A stretch of DNA of 64,000 nucleotides from contig CM037877.1 of NCBI GenBank assembly GCA_021292165.1, positions 303,184,063 to 303,248,062 of the forward strand, written 5' to 3'. The position numbers and the translations under genes are program-made. How positions within the stretch are numbered: the stretch's first letter is position 1; each line of letters opens with the position of its first letter. Below the pieces are notes generated by a model. The model was given only the letters and a program-made list of their open reading frames with translations, ran no database searches and had not been told where the DNA came from. This DNA is from Shinisaurus crocodilurus (Eukaryota > Chordata > Lepidosauria > Squamata > Shinisauridae). Positions 63,587 to 64,000 of this stretch are shown one piece after another.

Positions 63587-63726
63587 CTCTACATGAGGGG
63601 TTTAACATGCCCCTTTACTGAGGCTTCTTCTTCCATTTTCATTGAGGGAGGAAAAGTGCATCCTTTACACAGGATTTCCCCCCCCCAGGGTTTGTATTTC
63701 TCTGCCTTTCTATATATTCTATTAAC
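63587..63726 (+). mobile_element. GGGCTTCTCTACA DNA transposon, 5' part
   Basis: GGGCTTCTCTACATGAGGGG ... GGAGGAAAAGTGCATCCTTT ... CTGCCTTTCTATATATTC, as in 14127. Broken off at about 63726 by unrelated sequence. Confidence 0.75.
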
Positions 63727-64000
63727 CAACAGCAACAACAAAGCTTTATTACAGTCATAGACCAGTCACTATAAAACAAAGCAAAACATATTAAGTACTC
63801 TGACATGCAATTCATGGAGACAGGTTGGACCGTACAGAACAAAAGTGCCACAGATGACCTGGGCTGAAGGCACCAAAAAAGTGGGGGGGAAACAAAACAA
63901 AAAAACCTAGATGGTATTTTTGCAGTGGGGTAATACATAACAGCGCTTTGGTGGAGTCGGCTATAGGTTACTTGCACGAATAGCTGGGGTATCTACCCTC
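63727..64000. other. repeat-like sequence, no gene recognised
   Basis: Starts CAACAGCAACAACAAAGC followed by TTTATTACAGTCATAG. It interrupts the preceding transposon, so it is probably an inserted element in minus orientation. Confidence 0.35.

Overview
The window is vertebrate nuclear DNA, most likely from a squamate reptile (probably a lizard; species not determinable here). The evidence is Sauria-type tRNA SINEs with a Bov-B-like tail, 5S-rRNA-derived SINEs, CR1 and L2 LINE 3' ends, many palindromic hAT-type elements, and a Gmr1-like Ty3/Gypsy element. There is one host gene: the integrin alpha-L chain (ITGAL, CD11a), on the + strand. Eighteen coding exons run from 23410 to 63140 and continue off the right edge. 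The exon carrying the start codon and signal peptide was not found, so the gene is open at both ends here. Exon phases agree at every junction and no stop interrupts the frame.

Layout: 1-23.4 kb is a repeat graveyard upstream of, or in the first intron of, ITGAL. It holds a decayed Tc1 transposon (3790-5442), two copies of a GAGTC-rich hAT element (6391-7068, 8814-9571), a solo Gypsy LTR (9938-11093), a LINE flanked by roughly 60-bp direct repeats (16515-17589), and many SINEs and MITEs. 23.4-31.9 kb carries ITGAL exons for the first beta-propeller blades and the start of the I domain. Intron 6 (31873-47491) is expanded to 15.6 kb by transposons: a solo LTR (32356-33454), a nearly intact Gypsy element (34090-40855), another solo LTR (43482-44613) and an RTE-like LINE split by a third copy of the GAGTC hAT element (44703-46653). 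From 47.5 to 63.1 kb come the rest of the I domain, the calcium-binding propeller blades and the start of the thigh/calf region, with further repeats in the introns.

The most notable element is the Gypsy retrotransposon at 34090-40855 (minus strand). Its pol order is protease, integrase, reverse transcriptase, RNase H, i.e. integrase before RT as in the Gmr1 group, and its Gag capsid resembles the SCAN domain. It has both LTRs, a 5-bp target duplication, a tRNA-Leu-like primer site and a polypurine tract. Only one 1-nt frameshift inside integrase separates it from a single long reading frame. Several other insertions can be dated relative to each other from nesting and from exact target-site duplications, which are listed individually.
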